DNA of 64,000 nt from an uncultured Verrucomicrobiota bacterium (lineage in GTDB: Bacteria > Verrucomicrobiota > Verrucomicrobiia > Limisphaerales > UBA9464). Position numbers and translations under genes: made by a program. The stretch's first letter is position 1, and every line of letters starts with the position of its first letter. Shown piece by piece: positions 9,276-18,600 of the stretch. Location of the stretch: positions 1-64,000 of the forward strand of contig CAJAHH010000013.1 in assembly GCA_903939515.1 (NCBI GenBank), given 5' to 3'. The notes beneath the pieces are model-generated. The model was not told where the DNA came from and searched no databases. It worked only from the letters and a program-made list of their open reading frames with translations.

Positions 9276-9891
9276 CGCGCAAGTGAAGGATTCGGTCGGC
9301 CAATCGCTCGGCTTCGGAGCGATTGTGGGTGATGTGCAAAATCGTGATTCCGGTGCGATTCCGGATCTCAGTCAGAACGGCAACGATTTCGCCCCGTGTT
9401 TGATCATCGAGGGCCGACAAGGGTTCATCGAGGCATAGCACCGGCGGATGAAAGGCCAGGGCCCGCCCCAAGGCGACCCGCTGGCGTTCTCCGCCGCTCA
9501 TGCCGGCCGGCAACCGGTCCAGAAGCGAGGTTAATCCCAGCCATTCGGCCAGTTCCTGGGAACGGGTTTCCCGGCGCTCAGTAGCCCAGCCCCGCACTTC
9601 CAAGGCAAACTCCAAATGCTGACGCACGGTCAGGTGATCAAAGAGAGCGCCATCTTGCGGAACCAATCCAATACCTCGCTGTCCGGGCAGCAAATTTGTC
9701 ACCTCGCGGTCTCCGACCCAAATCGATCCCGAACGAACCGAACGCAAACCGCAAATCCCTTCAAGCAAAGTGGTTTTGCCCGACCCCGTTCGCCCCATGA
9801 GAGCGGTATGGCTTCCAGTGGGAATCTCCATCGAGAGATCCCGAAGGTGGAAACTCCCTGCCTGGATAGTGATGTGACGGAGGGAGATCAT
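9256..9891 (-). CDS. modC: ABC importer ATP-binding protein, ModC-like short form
   Basis: 211 residues with Walker A GRTGSGKTT, Q-loop VPQDGALF, signature MSGGERQRV, Walker B VLCLDEPLSALD and switch His in LHITHN. The sequence fits the molybdate/sulfate importer ATPases. At 211 residues it lacks the C-terminal molybdate-binding (MOP) domain of classical ModC (about 350 residues), so transport is probably not gated by intracellular molybdate through that domain. The start ATG overlaps the ModB stop as ATGA. It energises the ModB permease for import of molybdate or a related oxyanion such as tungstate. Confidence 0.8.
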   Translation of the reverse strand: MISLRHITIQAGSFHLRDLSMEIPTGSHTALMGRTGSGKTTLLEGICGLRSVRSGSIWVGDREVTNLLPGQRGIGLVPQDGALFDHLTVRQHLEFALEVRGWATERRETRSQELAEWLGLTSLLDRLPAGMSGGERQRVALGRALAFHPPVLCLDEPLSALDDQTRGEIVAVLTEIRNRTGITILHITHNRSEAERLADRILHLRDGRLES

Positions 9892-10757
9892 CCGTTTCGA
9901 AAAGAAGAGACTCCCGCGAGCCCGGTCCCGCCCCAGGTACGCACCAAGAGCAAGGCCACCACGGCCGAACCCATCATCAGCAATGAGACGGCGACCGCCG
10001 CTTCCAATCGGCCGACGGAGAGTTCCAGAAAGACGGTGGTTGGCAGCACCTCGGTCTTCATGCGGGTGGCTCCTGAGAAGACGAGGATCGGCCCAAATTC
10101 ACCGAGAGCCCGAGCCCACGCCAAAGTGGCTGCCGTGAGGATGCCCGGGCGCGCAGCCGGCAGCACCACTCGCCAGAAGGCTTGGGCCCGGTTGCAACCC
10201 AAGGTCATGGCCACTTGTTCTTGGCGAGGATTGATTTGGGCAAAGGTTGTTCGGAGCGTGCGGACGGCAAACGCACAGGCGACCATGAACTGCGCCAGGA
10301 TGACCGAAGGCACCGCATAGGTGACCGGAAACACCGTTTCGAGGGCCCGAAGCGGGGCCGTCTGGAAGAGGATCAACAAACTCAATCCAATCACCAAGGG
10401 TGGGAGCACGATCGGGATGTCCAACAAGGCGTCCAAGAAGGCCCGACCCGGAAACTCAAAGCGGGCCATCAAGTACCCGATCGGCACCGCCACCCACAGC
10501 GAGAGCAGCGTCGTGAGTGTACAACTCAAGAGACTCAATCGGATGGCATACCGGATTTCGGGCGAACCCAAGGCATGCCACAGGTGTCCGGGCGTGGTGT
10601 AGAACAAATCGGCGACCACCATCGCCAAGAGCAAGCTCACATAAGTACCTCCCAAGAGGATTAAGGCGGCCAGAAAACGACGGTCCGAACCAAGATCCAA
10701 GCCGCGGCGAGACTCGTCGATCGAGGGGGACGAAGGGGTGTCAGATCGAGGACTCAA
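9888..10757 (-). CDS. modB: ABC importer permease, ModB type
   Basis: 289 residues with six predicted transmembrane helices and the EAA-like loop near RPGILTAATLAWARALGEFGP, typical of ModB/CysT permeases. The true start is inferred to be TTG at 10757: its T-T-G overlaps the upstream modA TGA stop (TTGA), an AGGAG lies eight bases before it, and no in-frame ATG precedes the first helix. A long open frame extends upstream to 11120 but is a shadow of modA. It forms the membrane channel of the oxyanion importer with ModC and the tandem ModA. Confidence 0.85.
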   Translation of the reverse strand: MSPRSDTPSSPSIDESRRGLDLGSDRRFLAALILLGGTYVSLLLAMVVADLFYTTPGHLWHALGSPEIRYAIRLSLLSCTLTTLLSLWVAVPIGYLMARFEFPGRAFLDALLDIPIVLPPLVIGLSLLILFQTAPLRALETVFPVTYAVPSVILAQFMVACAFAVRTLRTTFAQINPRQEQVAMTLGCNRAQAFWRVVLPAARPGILTAATLAWARALGEFGPILVFSGATRMKTEVLPTTVFLELSVGRLEAAVAVSLLMMGSAVVALLLVRTWGGTGLAGVSSFRNG

Positions 10758-12244
10758 GGGAGAGACTCCTGCAATTGAAATCCGGCCGACACGAAGCGGT
10801 CGCGCGACACTTTCGATTCCAACGCCTGCTGCAGGCGGGACATCAACTGCGCATGGTCCGAGTTGCGGCTCACGGCATACGGCTGAATGGCTATGGTTCC
10901 CGGTCCCGTGAGTCGAACCACGTCCACCGCATCCAACACTGCGGCCGTGTTCGCGGCATACACCAGTGCGACGTCCAAGGCTCCCGAACGCAATTGGTTG
11001 ATGAGCAAATCGCCCGTCGGCGCCTGCACCGCCAAGTTGGATTTCACCGAATCCCAGAGCCCCACGGAGCGCAGCAATCGAGCACTCAAGGCACCGAGGG
11101 CACTTTGTTCTTCCTGACACAACCCCACCTTCAAGGTCGTGCGAGTCAAATCGGACAACCCACCAATCGCCTTCGGATTACCCTTCCGCACGGCCAATAC
11201 TAACGGCGTTCGAGCCAGAGCTACCGCCGGCTGAAAGTAGCTTTGGACGGTGTCCATAAAGGAGACATCGCAGGCGAAGTAGGCGTCCGGACGCTGACCC
11301 GAACGAATTTGGGACGTGAGGATGCCACAGCCATTGTAAACCCGGGTAATGTCCACGCCTTCCCGCTGCTCAAACTCCCGCAAGGTGGGTTCCGCGGCCA
11401 AGCGGTTGACCGACCCGCTGTAGAAGAGCACCGACGGATGGGGGTTCCAGACATCCCCAGGCATCACCTCGAAGCCGGACTCCTGAAAGCGACGCAGCCC
11501 ACGGTCTCTGGCACTAAGATACCGCGCAAAGCGCAGAGCCTCGGTGGGTTGGGTGCTCGATTGCAGCACACACACCGACACTTCGGAACGGGCCGAGGAC
11601 AATTCGGGCACCGCCACCGCCTCCAATTCCGGATATTGGGCCACCGTCATATCCCACACGATGCCTGCGTCCACCGCTCCCAACTTCACGTCATTGGCCA
11701 CATCGTTGACCGTCGGCTTGAAGACCAGTGCCCGAGCCGACAACGCCGCCCAATCACCGCTACGGGTCAGGGCCGCCCGGGCCACCGTCCCGATGGCCAC
11801 CGAGTCAGGGTTTCCTAAGCTCACGCGAACCCCGTCGCGGAGAAGGTCCCGAATCGAACGGATGTTCTTGGGATTGCCTTTGGCCACCGTAATAACGGCG
11901 GACATGCGAGCCAGTGGAAGCACCTCGGCCAGCAAGTGATTGGAGTTTCCTAACTCAATGAAACTGGCATCGCCGGGGATAAATAAGTCGCCGCGTTGGG
12001 CCACCCGAAGATTACTCAACAGCGTGCCCGAGCCTCCGTATTGAAGCTGGACGGCGACTTTCTGTTCCCGCTCGTAGTCTTTCGCAACCGCCTCGATCAC
12101 CGGCTTAAGCCCGGCTGCGCAGTAGACCACCAGCGGTTCTGCCGCGGGAGAGTTGGCAGGTGGCCTCTGGTTCCAGATCAACAATCCCACCAACACCCCG
12201 ATCGCCACCAGCGATCCCCAGACCATGGATCTCATCGGATTCAT
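10754..12244 (-). CDS. modA: Tandem two-domain molybdate-type substrate-binding protein
   Basis: 496 residues containing two complete ModA-like periplasmic binding domains in one chain. The first spans about 40-270 (VVYCAAGLKPVIEAV start, YGGSGTLLSNL, LFIPGDASFIE). The second spans about 275-490 (VLFYSGSVNRLAAEP start, YNGCGILTSQI, AYFACDVSFMD). Usual ModA has one domain of about 230-250 residues. An N-terminal helix (SMVWGSLVAIGVLVGLLIW) without a lipobox suggests membrane anchoring. ATG 12244 is favoured because AGGAGG lies nine bases upstream; the frame is open to 12271. It heads the operon. One chain carrying both binding lobes could dock as a built-in dimer or deliver two ligands. Confidence 0.85.
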   Translation of the reverse strand: MNPMRSMVWGSLVAIGVLVGLLIWNQRPPANSPAAEPLVVYCAAGLKPVIEAVAKDYEREQKVAVQLQYGGSGTLLSNLRVAQRGDLFIPGDASFIELGNSNHLLAEVLPLARMSAVITVAKGNPKNIRSIRDLLRDGVRVSLGNPDSVAIGTVARAALTRSGDWAALSARALVFKPTVNDVANDVKLGAVDAGIVWDMTVAQYPELEAVAVPELSSARSEVSVCVLQSSTQPTEALRFARYLSARDRGLRRFQESGFEVMPGDVWNPHPSVLFYSGSVNRLAAEPTLREFEQREGVDITRVYNGCGILTSQIRSGQRPDAYFACDVSFMDTVQSYFQPAVALARTPLVLAVRKGNPKAIGGLSDLTRTTLKVGLCQEEQSALGALSARLLRSVGLWDSVKSNLAVQAPTGDLLINQLRSGALDVALVYAANTAAVLDAVDVVRLTGPGTIAIQPYAVSRNSDHAQLMSRLQQALESKVSRDRFVSAGFQLQESLP

Positions 12245-12252
12245 CCGACTCG

Positions 12253-12258
12253 GCCTCC
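12253..12258 (-). promoter_or_regulatory. Strong Shine-Dalgarno of modA
   Basis: AGGAGG nine bases before the ATG at 12244. It lies inside the longer open frame that starts at 12271, so it decides in favour of the downstream start. Most genes in this window lack such a perfect site. Confidence 0.6.
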
Positions 12259-12418
12259 TGCTTTGAGACATGGGGTTCCACGATCCATCTCAACAAATCT
12301 TCGCCGGAACTGCCGGTTTGATTCAACCACACAGACACCCCGACACTCGATCGTTACCGGAAACCGCAGCGGTGCGAGACAACACCGACGGTTGCCCCGC
12401 ACCCCGAATTGCCGACCA

Positions 12419-13783
12419 TCAATCCAAGGTATGGATGCGAACATTCCGGAAAGCGACCGCACCGTGATCGCCCTGGAGCAGAATAGGCCCGGGTTGGTCG
12501 ACCTGGTCGTCGAGTTGACCACCGGTGCCCTTCGGGCTGAGCACCCCGTCGTGCACCTTCACGCCATTGAGAGTCAGGGTGATCTTCTGGCCCACAATCT
12601 TGGCTTCCGCCGTCTGCCACTGTCCGGCCTTGCGAGAAACAAAGAGCGAGGTCGGTTGGAGGTTGTAAATAGCCCCATTGCCACCGTTAGAGGCCTTGCC
12701 GGACTTCACATCATCCAAGATCTGGATCTCGTGACGTCCCCTTAAATAAAGCCCGGAGTTCGATTTCGGAGCCACCTGGTACTCATAGCGAATAACGAAG
12801 TCCTTGAACTTCTCCTCGGTGAGCAAGTCCGTGCCGTGCTCGGTGAAATTGCCCTCGCGGTCCACCTTAAGCACGTTGCACAGCATGCCGTTCTGAACGC
12901 TCCACGACTTCATCCCGTCGTCGCGGCGGTACTTCCAACCCTTCATGGACGTGCCGTCGAACAGCAGCTTGAAGCCTGCCTTTTTCTCGGCCGCGCTCAG
13001 CCCATTGGCTGTATCGGTCACCGCACCGGAACCCTTAGCCAGACCCAAGCCCCAGCGAATGCCGCCGAGTATGTGCTTCTGGTAGGCGGCGCTGGTCCAC
13101 ACATCTTCGCGGTGACCCAGTGAGGTGTAGAACATGCGACCACCGCCCTTGAGGTCTTTGCACCAGGACACGGGGTAATCGCCGGGCAAGTGATTCTGCG
13201 GGTGCTTGTCGAGGGTCAGCAGCCCGTGCACGCGATCGCGGTGGAACTCCTTAAACTCGTAGATTTCGTCATACATCGACCACGTGTCGCCCAGGTGTTG
13301 GTTGGCCGGGTGCGACTGATCCTGGTTGGCCATGTCGACGTTGACTTGCGCGCCGTGGGTCAAAAACAACCCGCCCAACATGCCGTAAAACGCCGGAAAC
13401 CCATGGAACGTGTCGCTGCACGAGTGCATGCCGATGAGGGCGTGTCCCTGCTCCACCCAGCGGATGAAGCCTTCGCGATCGGGAATCGCCAAATCACCGG
13501 TGGTGTTGGCGAAGATCACCGCATCGACCTTGGCCAGATTGGCCATGGAAAGCTTCTCGCGGACTTCGTTGTCGTCCTTGCCGTCGGTTCCGCCCCGAAC
13601 GTAATCCACCACGGTGAATTCCCCGGTGGTTTCACCAAGCGTCGCGATGACGTTCTCGGCGGTGGCGATGGAGCTATGGCGGAAGCCCTTGGTGGCCGTG
13701 ACCACGAGGACCTTCTTCGGCGCAGCCGCAGAAAGGGTCATCGCCGCCAGCAGGCAACTGGATACGAGGGAGACGGTGTTCAT
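12419..13783 (-). CDS. ThuA domain plus 3-keto-disaccharide hydrolase (DUF1080) secreted protein
   Basis: 454 residues with a signal peptide (VSLVSSCLLAAMTLSAAA). Residues about 22-240 form a ThuA-like class I amidotransferase-fold domain (KKVLVVTATKGFRHSS, GMHSCSDTFHGFPAFYGMLGG). Residues about 255-450 form a concanavalin-like DUF1080 domain (FKLLFDGTSMKGWK, SGLYLRGRHEIQILD). Such fusions are common in Verrucomicrobia and Planctomycetes and are linked to breakdown of sugars and keto-sugars outside the cytoplasm. ATG 13783 was preferred over a GTG at 13813 because it starts the signal peptide. It is separated from modA by about 170 bases and is probably its own transcription unit. Confidence 0.85.
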   Translation of the reverse strand: MNTVSLVSSCLLAAMTLSAAAPKKVLVVTATKGFRHSSIATAENVIATLGETTGEFTVVDYVRGGTDGKDDNEVREKLSMANLAKVDAVIFANTTGDLAIPDREGFIRWVEQGHALIGMHSCSDTFHGFPAFYGMLGGLFLTHGAQVNVDMANQDQSHPANQHLGDTWSMYDEIYEFKEFHRDRVHGLLTLDKHPQNHLPGDYPVSWCKDLKGGGRMFYTSLGHREDVWTSAAYQKHILGGIRWGLGLAKGSGAVTDTANGLSAAEKKAGFKLLFDGTSMKGWKYRRDDGMKSWSVQNGMLCNVLKVDREGNFTEHGTDLLTEEKFKDFVIRYEYQVAPKSNSGLYLRGRHEIQILDDVKSGKASNGGNGAIYNLQPTSLFVSRKAGQWQTAEAKIVGQKITLTLNGVKVHDGVLSPKGTGGQLDDQVDQPGPILLQGDHGAVAFRNVRIHTLD

Positions 13784-14488
13784 GAGAGAATGAAAACGGG
13801 TGATGGAATCCACTGAACTTCGCAGTCGAAGCCGAGAAAACGCAAGCCTCTGAAAAGATTCAATGATCCCTTTTCAACGACTATCGCCGCGGACCCAGTC
13901 CATCGAACGATCGCTGTGAATCGGGGATTTCGCCAATTCCAAGTCAACCAACGCCCATCGCTCCATCTCGAAATGAAAACTCCTCATCCGAAGAAACTAC
14001 TTTCGCGTGGGGCCCGAGTGAGAGAACTCCCTCCGCGAGGAATTGGATGGATGGGGAGTGCCCTCCCTGAATCAACAGCAGGCACGACCCTGGGCTCACC
14101 ACTGGAAAACCAATGTTTAATTAGTTTTTGACTACTACACCCTGCGCCCGCGCCTCTGGCCCCACGAAGCTCGTCTTTCCCCCAAGTATTACCTGCCCCG
14201 AAGGAAACTTAAATGAGCAAGAACAAGCCCCACGGCGGGCTACTGACCCACTGAAAGTAGCGAGGAACCAAAAACCGAACCTCAAAGAGAACTATTACCC
14301 AACTTGAATCACCTGCAAACTGGTTGAGATTTTACGGGTATGGAAGTCGACCCATAGCATTTCGAAGTTCGATGATCAAAAGCCGCTGAATGATCGGCTT
14401 AGGATGTCCCTTGGGGTTTCTGCGGCACCCCACTGGGTGCCCGATTGCGCCACTTGCCTTGTGCCGATGGGTGTGGACTCTCTCAGGT
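13784..14488. other. Long non-coding stretch with possible decayed repeat
   Basis: About 700 bases without a convincing gene. A weak frame at 13916-14131 translates to MKTPHPKKLLSRGARVREL and similar, the style of spurious peptides read from degenerate intergenic repeats rather than of a protein. The 14250-14269 segment matches 178-197 at 18 of 20 positions. The divergent promoters of the flanking genes must lie here but no clear consensus was seen. Confidence 0.4.
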
Positions 14489-15409
14489 ATGTCCCCCTTT
14501 CAGTGGCCCCAGCAGCCGAACCAACTGTCCCCTTTGAGGTGGCTACGCAGCTCAATCTTTCTGTTGATGCTGCTGCCCTTGGTCCGGGCCGACTCGCTGA
14601 CGCTGCGCTTCAAGGCACCGCATTGGCTGTACATCGAGGGCGATCACTTGCCGGGTAAATCCATTGAGGTGAACTACCTGGAGGCCTATTGCCGAGCCGG
14701 ATCCACCGAGGCGGATTGGGTGAAGCACACGGTCATCCCGCACCGGGCCGAATTAATTAGCCTGAGCGCCGATCGAAAAACTCTGAAACTCCGAGACACT
14801 TTGGCAGACGGGGTGGTGGTCGATCACACCATCCGCGCGGGGAGCGATGATGTGGACTTCCGCCTGATAGCCCACAACCCCGGTCCGAAACGCTCCGAGG
14901 CCCACTGGGCGCAAGCCTGCGTGCGGTTAGGGAATTTCACCGGCTTTCCGGCCTCCAGCACGAATCTCGACGACTACCTGCCGCAGTGTTTCCTGATCTT
15001 GAGCAACCGGGTCACGCGTTTCCCCGAAATCCAGCCGTGGGTCAAAGCCGCGCGGTATATTCCTGGGCAAACCTGGTGTCCTCTCCACGTCCCCCGCACC
15101 GATGTGAACCCTCGGCCCTTGAGCCCGGTGGTGCCTGATGACGGACTGATCGGGGCCTTCAGCGGCGACGGCCAATGGATCTTCGCCACGGCCTGGGAGC
15201 CTTATCAGGAACTCTTCCAAGGGGTCATTCGCTGCCTGCACTCGGATTTACGTCTCGGAGGCCTGCAACCCGGTGAAACTAAACAAATCCGTGGCCGCAT
15301 CTACCTGATGAAGGCCGATCCTCAGGCACTACGAGACCGCTATGCCCACGATTTCCCGGAACACCGCCCTTCCCGGATCCTCCACAAGGCGGCCTCGACC
15401 CCGAAGTGA
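14489..15409 (+). CDS. Uncharacterised secreted protein
   Basis: 306 residues with an N-terminal hydrophobic segment (SSIFLLMLLPLVRA) that looks like a signal peptide, followed by a beta-rich soluble region (LTLRFKAPHWLYIEGDHLPGKSIEVNYLEAYCRAGSTEAD). A later segment reads GAFSGDGQWIFATAWEPYQELFQGVIRC. I recognise the general style of secreted proteins of Planctomycetes and Verrucomicrobia but cannot name a family. The start is uncertain: ATG 14489 gives a tidy signal peptide, while the frame is open from 14390. It converges with the tricorn gene. Confidence 0.65.
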   Translation: MSPFQWPQQPNQLSPLRWLRSSIFLLMLLPLVRADSLTLRFKAPHWLYIEGDHLPGKSIEVNYLEAYCRAGSTEADWVKHTVIPHRAELISLSADRKTLKLRDTLADGVVVDHTIRAGSDDVDFRLIAHNPGPKRSEAHWAQACVRLGNFTGFPASSTNLDDYLPQCFLILSNRVTRFPEIQPWVKAARYIPGQTWCPLHVPRTDVNPRPLSPVVPDDGLIGAFSGDGQWIFATAWEPYQELFQGVIRCLHSDLRLGGLQPGETKQIRGRIYLMKADPQALRDRYAHDFPEHRPSRILHKAASTPK

Positions 15410-15606
15410 TCGACTCCGGGACCCCATTCAGTCTCCCGCTGAGAAACCCATCGAATCCGGGATCCCCGCGCCGAAAGGATGAAGCTGGGACTTCTCGGTA
15501 CGCGGGCTCCGTGGGCCATTGGCCACTGCCCCGCCCGCCGCAGAAAACAAGCCTCCGATTCGGACTGGGGGCAAAGCCATTTTGGTGCCCCCGGAGATCC
15601 CGCCCC

Positions 15607-18600
15607 TCACTTCGATTTATTAGGATAGGCCGGCGGTTGCGGGATCTTCACCGGCTTGGCTGCCATCGCCTTCTTCAGCTCGTCGATGGCGCGGTTGAGT
15701 TGGTCGTCAATACCCGAAAACTCGCGGGTGGGATCATTGTCCACTTCGATGTCCGGCTCCACTCCGGTGCCTTCCATGATCCATTCCTTGGCCTCGAGGT
15801 CGAAGCGGCTGAACTCGGGCCGGTTCAGAATGCCTCCGTCCAGCAACGGCAAGCTGCCTCGAATGCCCACCACCCCGCCCCAGGAGCGCTGACCGATGAT
15901 CGGACCCAGCCGATGCTTGCGGAAGCGGTAGCCGACAATGTCGCCATCGCTAGCGCTGTGCTGGTCGATGAGCAGCACCTTGGGCCCCAACACCTGACCG
16001 CTCGGATCCACGTTCACCGCACCGTTGCGCGCGACCGTCCACATCGCCGGTTCACGCCGCAGACGCTCGATGATCATCGGTGAAACGTTCCCGCCGCCAT
16101 TGCCGCGGCAATCGACCACCAGCGCATCTTTGTGGAGCTGTGGGTAGTAGAACTTAGTGAACTCATTGAGTCCCGGAACCCCCATGTCCGGAATATGCAC
16201 ATAGCCAATCTTGCCCCCGCTGGCCTTGTCCACCTTCTCGATATTGCTCAAGACCCATTCGAGATAATACAGCGGCTGCTCGTCGGCCGTAGGAATGACC
16301 GTCTGGTCGCGGGCTCCGGCTTCTTGGGGTTCGCGATTGACCCGCAGAACCACCGGCTTGCCGGCTGTACCCACCAGTGCCGAGTAGAGGTCGGTCATGC
16401 CCCGGGTGGTCTTACCTTGGACGGCCACGATGTAGTCGCCCGGCCGGATCGCGACCCCAATTTCAGTCAACGGACTGCGGTACTTCGGGTCCCAATTCTG
16501 TCCTCGAAGAATGCGCTCGATGCGGAAATATCCACTGGCATCGGACCGGATGACCGCCCCGAGTAGGCCCAGGGAAATTCGCTCCGGCTTGGGCAAATCG
16601 CCGCCGCCCACATAGGCATGCCCAATGTTCAACTCGCCGATCATCTCCCCAATAATGAAGGTGAGGTCAGCTCGATGCTGCACATGCGCCAGCAAGGGCT
16701 CATAACGGCGGCGCATGCCTTCCCAGTCCACGCCGTGCAGCTTCGGATCGAAGAGGAAATCCCGCATCTGGCGCCAGCACTCGTTGTAGATCTGGTTCCA
16801 TTCCGCACGGCGATCCAGACGCACCTTCAGATCGGTCAAACTCAGCTTGCGGTCGGCGAGGTCGAGCTTGGCAGAAGGAAGATCCAAAATCGCCAGTTCC
16901 GAGCCCACCTTGACCAGCATCTTCTTGCGATCGGCCGAGACCCGGAAGCCGGCCGCCTCACCCAACTCCGTCTCCTTTTCCTTCTCGAGGTCGAAGAGGT
17001 GGAGCTTGCCCTTCTTGAGATAAAACAGCGTGTCGCCCACCGAGGTCAGCGATCCATAATTCGAGGCTGGAGGCGGCAGCACGGTGATGCGCTGGGTCAA
17101 CCCCTCGACGTCCACGCTCACCACCACCTTGGAAGGCTTGGCGGCCTTGGCACCATCACCGTCCTTGTCCTTATCTTTGTCCGATACCGCTTTGGCCTCA
17201 GCGCCACTGATCGCCGCCTTGTCGTCGCGCGGTTTCACCTCGTCGGACTTCGGCGCCATGGGTGACTTCGTGGCAGCGGCTAATGTGACCAGGTAGATCC
17301 GCTCCATGTCGCTGTAAGTGTGATTCCACTCCGTCTGACCGTAGGTAGGATTGAAGGAGCGCTCTGAAACGAAGAACAGGTACTTGCCGTCGCTGCTGAA
17401 TTCCGGCGAACCCACATTAAACCACCCATCGGTGACTTGGACCTGATTTTTCTGCGCCAGCCCGTAGAGGTAGATGTTCGCGAATCGGCGCACCTCCGGC
17501 TGCGTGTAGGCCAACCACTGGCTGTCCGGAGACCAGACGAAATCGCGGATTTCGAAGGCGTCGGATTGAGCCACCGGAGTCACCTGCTTCGACTCCACCT
17601 CCACGAATTGAAGGCGGTTGAGCTTGTCGGTCCAGGCGATGCGTTTGGAATCCGGAGACCAGGCGATCTCGTACTTGTAGGTGTCGGCCCCAGAGGTCAG
17701 CGCCCGCGGTTCACCCGATCCCTCTTGCGGGCGGATCCAAACCTCATCCCCGCCACTTTGGTCACTGACATAGGCGATCCATTTGCCGTCTGGAGACCAC
17801 ACCGCATTGCGCTCATGCACCCCAGGCGATTGCGTCAGGTTGCGGGTGGCCCCGTTCTTGGCCGGTACCGTGAACACGTCCCCTCGCGCACCGATCAGCC
17901 CACGAGCACCGTCCGGGGCAATTTCATAAGTAGTGATCTCCTTGCTGACATCACGCAAACCACCGCGGCCGATCGCCATGTCCTCATGGATTTCCACCGG
18001 AATCTGCACCGCTTTCTCTGTCTGGAAATCGAGTCGGTACAAATATCCGCCATTCTCGAAGACGATGCCCGTGTCACCCATCGAGGGGAACTTGACGGCG
18101 AATTCCGTGAACTCGGTCAGTCGGCGGGGCTTCCGGGTTTTCATGTCCATCACATAGAGGTTGGCCTGATGGGACTCCTCGCGTTCCGAGACGAAGTACA
18201 TCTGATCTCCGTGCCACATGGGGAAGATGTCTTGAGCGGGATCGGTGGTCAGCCGGGTGGTCTGACCCGTCCCAAAATCGTGCAACCAAATTTCATCGGC
18301 CTGGCCGCCGCGGTAGCGTTTCCAGGTGCGAAACTCGCGAAAGACCCGGTTGTAGGCCATCTGCCGGCCATCCGGCGAGAAACTGCACCAACCGCCACGG
18401 GGCACCGGCAACGTCTCCGGAACGCCGCCCGAGAGGCGGGCCAAGGTGAGTTCACCTTTGAACGGGTTCCAATGGTTCCGGCGCGAACGGTACACCACCG
18501 TCTCATTGTCCTTCCAGGCCATGACAATGTTGTTAGGCCCCATCCGGTCCGAGACATCGTCCCGTTCCAGGGTCGCGGTATGGGTAAGCCGCCGGGGTTC

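Noticed and set aside
11120-12271. Long open frames overlapping modA on the same strand and extending modB upstream
   Set aside because: They run through the well-supported tandem ModA reading frame in another frame and have no domain content; the modB start was placed at TTG 10757 instead.
12272-12418. Molybdenum cofactor riboswitch upstream of modA
   Set aside because: The leader is short and I could not fit the conserved motif pattern by eye; a covariance search would be decisive.
13916-14131. Small protein of 71 residues
   Set aside because: The composition and peptide style look like a decayed intergenic repeat; there is no ribosome binding site and no recognisable domain.
15567-15592. 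GGGGGCA/TGCCCCC inverted repeat downstream of the tricorn gene
   Set aside because: It has a plausible seven-base stem but no T run on the minus strand, so terminator function cannot be supported.
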